Source: Rhodospirillales bacterium Ga0074136 (GTDB taxonomy: Bacteria; Pseudomonadota; Alphaproteobacteria; Acetobacterales; Acetobacteraceae). Taken from it: a stretch of 38,131 bases of DNA. The DNA is taken from positions 1 to 38,131 of the forward strand of contig LNEW01000217.1 of assembly GCA_001464375.1 (NCBI GenBank), read 5' to 3'. The notes beneath the pieces are model-generated. The model saw nothing but the letters and a program-made list of their open reading frames with translations, ran no database searches and had not been told where the DNA came from. The first letter of the stretch is position 1. Every line of letters starts with the position of its first letter. Shown here in pieces: positions 35,054 through 38,131 of the stretch. A program made the position numbers and the translations under genes.

Positions 35054-35556
35054 GCCGTGCCTCTCCGGTTCTTCAGGCCAAAGAACAGCCAGCCATTCCA
35101 GCGCGTGCCGGTGATGGCGCGTGCGATGGAGGACAGCGACTGGTAGGGGCGGCCCTGATACTCGTAGCCGTCGTGCAGCACGGTGACGCTGTGCTCGACG
35201 CCCTGGTATTCGCGGATCAGCCGCGTGCCGGTGATCGGCTTGTCGTCGCCGCGGATGCGCCGCAGGACCGGATTGCCGCCGTCGAGTTGTTCACCCAGGG
35301 CCTCGAGGCGCTGGATCGTCTCGGGCTTCAGGCCGCCATAGGCGAGCTCTTGTATGCGGTAAGCGAGCCGGCTTTCCAGGAAGCGCCGATTGTAGGGCGG
35401 CGGCTCGGCGGCAAAGAGTTCCCGCCATTGCTGCTTGAGGTCCGGCGTGGGCGCAGTTTTCAGGGCGGCGAGCCGGCCGAGCACGTCGGCCTGCGGGATG
35501 GCGGGTATAGTCGCCGTGGGCGGGGTGCCGCGTTTGGGTTTGGGGGCGCGTGTCAT
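35050..35556 (-). CDS. DUF2924 family protein
   Basis: The 168-residue protein has the DUF2924 pattern: LESRLAYRIQELAYGGL, GTRLIREYQGVEHSVTVL, DGYEYQGRPYQSLSSIARAI and TGTRWNGWLFFGL. Such genes regularly lie just before serine recombinase genes in alphaproteobacteria, which implies a role in the same recombination process; the biochemical role is unknown. The C-terminal part resembles small beta-rich domains seen in other mobile-element proteins. The ATG at 35556 overlaps the stop of the 67-residue gene, and its own stop overlaps the recombinase ATG, both in ATGA junctions. Confidence 0.88.
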   Translation of the reverse strand: MTRAPKPKRGTPPTATIPAIPQADVLGRLAALKTAPTPDLKQQWRELFAAEPPPYNRRFLESRLAYRIQELAYGGLKPETIQRLEALGEQLDGGNPVLRRIRGDDKPITGTRLIREYQGVEHSVTVLHDGYEYQGRPYQSLSSIARAITGTRWNGWLFFGLKNRRGTA

Positions 35557-35756
35557 GCGGGTCTCCGGTTGGTCCGGTTCGCATCCAGGCGCTGGGGTGC
35601 CGGGAAGTGTAGGGCAGGCTCTCCGCGGTCCGCCGCCTCGCGCGCAGCTTCTTCGGCAGCGCGGCTGCGCAGCCGCACCAGCCCCGCGGCCAGGATGCTG
35701 CACACCTCCCGAAGGTGCGGCGGGAGGTGAGGATTGATCGGTCCGGGACGCTGCAT
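35553..35756 (-). CDS. Small 67-aa protein heading the recombinase cassette
   Basis: This short protein (MQRPGPINPHLPPHLREVCS at the start, then GLVRLRSRAAEEAAREAADR and ending in ANRTNRRPA) resembles small proteins commonly encoded before DUF2924 and recombinase genes in alphaproteobacteria. The function is unknown. The central part is an amphipathic helix rich in arginine and alanine. I use the ATG at 35756; an extension to 35831 would run over the operator palindrome and into the repressor gene. The stop overlaps the DUF2924 start in an ATGA junction. Confidence 0.75.
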   Translation of the reverse strand: MQRPGPINPHLPPHLREVCSILAAGLVRLRSRAAEEAAREAADRGEPALHFPAPQRLDANRTNRRPA

Positions 35757-35795
35757 CCCGTGACAATACGAATCGCCAGCGGTTTGGGGAGTGCG

Positions 35796-35811
35796 ATTGT
35801 GTAGCGCTACA
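35796..35811. promoter_or_regulatory. Operator-like palindrome before the recombinase cassette
   Basis: The word ATTGTGTAGC (35796-35805) overlaps the perfect 12-bp palindrome TGTAGCGCTACA (35800-35811). It lies between the repressor stop and the 67-aa gene start. The same ten bases occur twice more in front of the repressor gene. Confidence 0.6.
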
Positions 35812-35820
35812 TTTCCCGGT

Positions 35821-36600
35821 CTATGCCCCAACCTGGCGCCCCAGCCAGATCACCCGACCAACGACGTGTATATCGTCCGGGTTGAGGTGCGGCTGCGGCG
35901 CATAGGCGGGGTTGTCCGACCGCACCGTGATCAAGCCCTTGCCCAGCTCGACCTGCACCCGCTTCACCTGAAGCCCGTTGCCGGTGCGGATCACGTAGAT
36001 CCCGTCCTTGTCGCCTGGCTGGTTCTGCCGGAAATCGATCAGCACCGTGTCGCCTGGCCGTAGCGTCGGCTCCATCGAATCGCCGTCGACATTGATCACG
36101 GCCAACTGGTCGAGCGGCGCCTTCGTGACCGTGCGGATCCACTCTTCCCGGAAGGCGATGCGGTGGGTGACGGCCTCGCCGTCGATCAACTGGCCGGGGC
36201 CTGCCGAGGCGGTGGCGTCGTAGACCGGTAGCAACGCCCAGGTGTCACCGCCCATGGAGATGATCTCTGCCGCGGTCGGCCCGGAATAGGTCGACGGAAC
36301 TTTTGCCACGGGCTTGCGACGCACGCGCTGCCCAAGCGCTGCCGCGGCCTCCTCCGGCGTGTTGATCGCGATCCCAGTTGGGGACGCCTCCTTCCCGAAC
36401 AGCAGCATCTGCCAGGTGATGCCGAGCGGTGCCGCGAGCTCGCGGGCGGCACGCGCGGTCAATGGTCGGCGCCCGCTCTCGTAAGCGCGGTACGTCGCCT
36501 CCGGCACGCCGGCCAGGCGGGCCAGTTCGGCGCCACTCCCGATGCCTTTCTCCTCACGGAATCGGCGGAGTCGGTCTGCTGAGGTGTCCATACGCTTCAT
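35821..36600 (-). CDS. Phage-type repressor with HTH and S24 (LexA/CI-like) domains
   Basis: The 259-residue protein has an N-terminal XRE-type helix-turn-helix (SGAELARLAGVPEATYRAYE, about residues 22-41) and a C-terminal S24 self-cleavage domain: the serine in NVDGDSMEPTLRPGDTVLID and the general-base lysine in GNGLQVKRVQ. This is the layout of CI-like repressors that are inactivated on DNA damage through RecA. I use the ATG at 36600; ATGs at 36612 and 36591 are also in frame, and none has a good ribosome binding site. Operator-like words overlap or precede the start, so it probably represses itself, the divergent phage-like genes and, through 35796-35811, the recombinase cassette. Confidence 0.9.
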   Translation of the reverse strand: MKRMDTSADRLRRFREEKGIGSGAELARLAGVPEATYRAYESGRRPLTARAARELAAPLGITWQMLLFGKEASPTGIAINTPEEAAAALGQRVRRKPVAKVPSTYSGPTAAEIISMGGDTWALLPVYDATASAGPGQLIDGEAVTHRIAFREEWIRTVTKAPLDQLAVINVDGDSMEPTLRPGDTVLIDFRQNQPGDKDGIYVIRTGNGLQVKRVQVELGKGLITVRSDNPAYAPQPHLNPDDIHVVGRVIWLGRQVGA

Positions 36601-36630
36601 TGTGTAGCGCATCTGGCTCGATTGTGTAGC
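36599..36630. promoter_or_regulatory. Two operator-like repeats at the repressor start
   Basis: ATTGTGTAGC occurs at 36599-36608 and again at 36621-36630, 22 bp apart, so both lie on the same face of the helix. The first overlaps the likely repressor start codon. A separate AAACA/TGTTT inverted repeat with a 4-nt spacer is at 36647-36660. Confidence 0.6.
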
Positions 36631-36654
36631 AGGTTTCTGCGAATACAAACAGTC

Positions 36655-36684
36655 TTGTTTCCGTGCCGCGACATTGCGTATCTC
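36655..36684 (+). promoter_or_regulatory. Possible promoter of the rightward early genes
   Basis: TTGTTT (36655-36660) and TATCTC (36679-36684) are 18 bp apart. The expected transcription start would fall at or next to the ATG at 36691, so that message could be leaderless; no ribosome binding site is seen there. The -35 overlaps the AAACA/TGTTT inverted repeat. Confidence 0.3.
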
Positions 36685-36690
36685 ACTCCC

Positions 36691-36987
36691 ATGCCCGCCA
36701 GGATCTCCCCCCAGCCGAAACCGGTGGAACAGCCCGCCCCCGCGCGCCGTTCCGCCACCCCGCCGCCGGCCAGCTTCGCGGAGGTCATCAACCTCTGGCC
36801 GAGTGCCAACGATCTCGCCGTCGTGCTGGACGTCGAGGCGGTGACCGTCCGCGCCTGGCGGCGCCGCGGCATCCCCGCCCGCTACTGGTCCGCCGTCGCC
36901 CAGGCCGCGCGCGTCACCAGCCGCCCGGTGGATGAACGCCTGCTGGCCGAACTGGCCGCGGTGCGGAGGGCCCGCCTCCATGGGTAA
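36691..36987 (+). CDS. Cro/YdaS-like small HTH protein
   Basis: The 98-residue protein has a proline-rich start and a central helix-turn-helix: WPSANDLAVVLDVEAVTVRA, then WRRRGIPARYWSAVAQAA. The IPARYW segment after the recognition helix is typical of YdaS/Cro-type phage regulators. Diverging from the S24 repressor, it sits where a cro-like gene is expected. The ATG at 36691 is chosen because the longer frame upstream would run through the operator-like repeats. Its stop overlaps the next gene by 8 nt. Confidence 0.7.
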   Translation: MPARISPQPKPVEQPAPARRSATPPPASFAEVINLWPSANDLAVVLDVEAVTVRAWRRRGIPARYWSAVAQAARVTSRPVDERLLAELAAVRRARLHG

Positions 36988-37402
36988 GCCCTCGCGCGAC
37001 AAGGGGCTTCGGCGCGAGCGGGCCATCGTCGAGCTGCACGTGAAGTGCGGGCTGCGCGCCGAGCGCGTGCCGCTGTCGGGCGCGCTCCGGTATCGCGGCA
37101 ATGGCGCCGACGTCGATCTCTATGTCCGCGGCGCCGAGCCGGTGAAGGCCGAGGTCAAGGCGCGCGGCGACGGGGATGGGTTCCGGACGCTGGAGCGCTG
37201 GCTGGGCGGCAATGACGCGCTGTTCCTCTGGCGCGATCGCACCTCGCCCTTCGTGGTGCTGCCCCTGCATGTCTGGCTGGAGATCGTTGGGCGCAGCGCG
37301 CGCGCCGATGCGGACACCGATGCCGCACGGACCGAACGCCGCAATGCGATCGAGCATGGACCGCTGCCACCCACCGACGCCGTCGCGCGGAGCGCCGCAT
37401 GA
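36980..37402 (+). CDS. Predicted PD-(D/E)XK nuclease, Holliday junction resolvase-like
   Basis: The 140-residue protein has the core layout of small archaeal-type resolvases: KGLRRERAIVELHVKCGLRA with the first glutamate, NGADVDLYV with the catalytic aspartate, and KAEVKAR with the final E-x-K. Phage genomes often carry such a protein for recombination or DNA branch processing. It overlaps the preceding gene by 8 nt and the next by 4 nt, so the rightward genes form one transcript. Fold assignment rests on these motifs only. Confidence 0.75.
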   Translation: MGKPSRDKGLRRERAIVELHVKCGLRAERVPLSGALRYRGNGADVDLYVRGAEPVKAEVKARGDGDGFRTLERWLGGNDALFLWRDRTSPFVVLPLHVWLEIVGRSARADADTDAARTERRNAIEHGPLPPTDAVARSAA

Positions 37403-37509
37403 CCTGGCACCGGATCGGCGAGGCACTGCGCGCGCTGCTCGGCGGCGTGCTGCTGGCCGGCGGCTTCATCGGCCTGCTCTGGCTCGCCGAACTGGCGACC
37501 ATCCGATGA
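37399..37509 (+). CDS. 36-aa single-span membrane protein
   Basis: A small ORF whose ATG and stop overlap both neighbours in ATGA junctions. The product is MTWHRIGEALRALLGGVLLA and then a continuing hydrophobic stretch up to WLAELATIR, so one membrane helix fills most of it. Coupled overlaps on both sides make translation likely. No family is recognised. Confidence 0.6.
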   Translation: MTWHRIGEALRALLGGVLLAGGFIGLLWLAELATIR

Positions 37510-38072
37510 GCGCGCCCGCCATGCCGATGTCCGCGCCTGCCCGGCCGCCTGCATCGCCCATCCAGCCGGGCGCCACCTCGTTGAACGGGACCACGATGAC
37601 CAACCGAACCACTCTGGCGCAGCTGCGCGAGATGGACGCCGCGCAGGCCGCACGCCTGCCCGTCGATCATCTGGCGCTGCTGCTGGAAGAGGTCGGGGCG
37701 CTGAAGGCCGACGCCAAGCACCTCGCCGACCTGCTGCACAACGCGCTGCATGACCGCTACGGCGCCCCCGCCGCCGCGGCCCGTCGCGCCGAGGGCAAAG
37801 ATACCGGCCGCATCCGCATCGCGGATGACGCCTTCGAGGTCGTCGCCGATCTCCCGAAGAAGGCGGCGTGGGACCAGCCGAAGCTGGCCGCGGCGGTGGC
37901 TACCATCGTGGCGTGGGGCGAGGACCCCGCGGACTACGTCACCACCGAGATCCGCGTGCCGGAAAGCCGCTTCACGGCCTGGCCGCCGCGCATCCGTGCG
38001 GTGTTCGAGCCGGCGCGCACGGTCGCCACCGGCCGCCCCTCCTACACCCTCGAACAGAAGGACGCCGCGTGA
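37506..38072 (+). CDS. Phage-like early protein, unknown function
   Basis: The 188-residue protein has a low-complexity proline/alanine start (residues 1-30), then TLAQLREMDAAQAARLPVDH, a helical LLLEEVGALKADAKHLADLL, then AEGKDTGRIRIADDAFEVVA with DLPKKAAWDQPKLA and a C-terminal FEPARTVATGRPSYTL. This resembles a small protein common in prophages of Rhodobacterales and Rhodospirillales with no known role. The ATG at 37506 overlaps the previous stop in an ATGA junction; an internal ATG at 37596 is an alternative start. Confidence 0.65.
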   Translation: MSAPAMPMSAPARPPASPIQPGATSLNGTTMTNRTTLAQLREMDAAQAARLPVDHLALLLEEVGALKADAKHLADLLHNALHDRYGAPAAAARRAEGKDTGRIRIADDAFEVVADLPKKAAWDQPKLAAAVATIVAWGEDPADYVTTEIRVPESRFTAWPPRIRAVFEPARTVATGRPSYTLEQKDAA

Positions 38073-38131
38073 TGGCGCACGAACTCCGCATCCAGGTCGC
38101 CATTCCTCTCGTCGGCGACGCCATCGCCCGC
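38072..38131 (+). CDS. Start of a further gene, cut by window end
   Basis: An ATG sharing one base with the previous stop (TGATG) opens a frame that runs to the window end, with 20 codons visible (MAHELRIQVAIPLVG at the start). It probably continues the phage-like operon. Nothing more can be said from so short a piece. Confidence 0.5.
   Translation, partial: MAHELRIQVAIPLVGDAIAR

Overview
The window looks like the chromosome of a GC-rich alphaproteobacterium, most likely Acetobacteraceae (Roseomonas-like). The reasons are the dapF-mtaB-ftsY order, the rpmI-rplT-pheS-pheT order, a Bug-type solute receptor, and a recombinase cassette with a DUF2924 gene. The assignment rests on recognised protein families and gene order; no search was run.

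Bases 1-17641 are core chromosome. A leftward group runs cheZ-like, dapF, mtaB, ftsY, an AhpD-like enzyme, a creatininase-family hydrolase, a C39-like cysteine protease and fdhD (cut by the window start); several neighbours overlap by 1-4 nt. Rightward come rpmI-rplT, two hairpins, pheS-pheT and an MFS transporter. RidA and a patatin-like lipoprotein point left, then lepA, a Bug receptor and tRNA-Ser(GGA) point right.

Bases 17642-33211 are an accessory island of visibly lower GC, all genes leftward. Read 5' to 3' it has a SNF2/RapA-like helicase and an Hsp70/actin-fold ATPase; then a decayed gene fragment; then a tight five-gene operon: Res-like helicase-nuclease, DinD-like protein, type III-like DNA methyltransferase, a protein I cannot place, and a RelE-fold/UvrD-like helicase fusion. 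This looks like two anti-phage modules side by side: an expanded restriction-modification operon and a less familiar SNF2-Hsp70 pair.

Bases 33318-38131 are mobile-element DNA. A leftward four-gene cassette (67-aa protein, DUF2924 protein, large serine recombinase, small HTH protein) is chained by 4-nt overlaps. Beside it sits a phage-type S24 repressor, and diverging from that a run of phage-like early genes that leaves the window. Three copies of one 10-bp word, one within a perfect 12-bp palindrome, lie in front of both the recombinase cassette and the repressor/early-gene intergenic region, so one repressor may control both.

The best evidence for how the island was built is at about 28126-28204. 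Right after the hsp70-like stop codon lies a frameshifted remnant of a second copy of the small gene that accompanies the recombinase (intact copy at 33318-33704). So each cargo module is preceded by this gene, once intact and once as a relic, which suggests sequential cargo insertion or replacement at one site.
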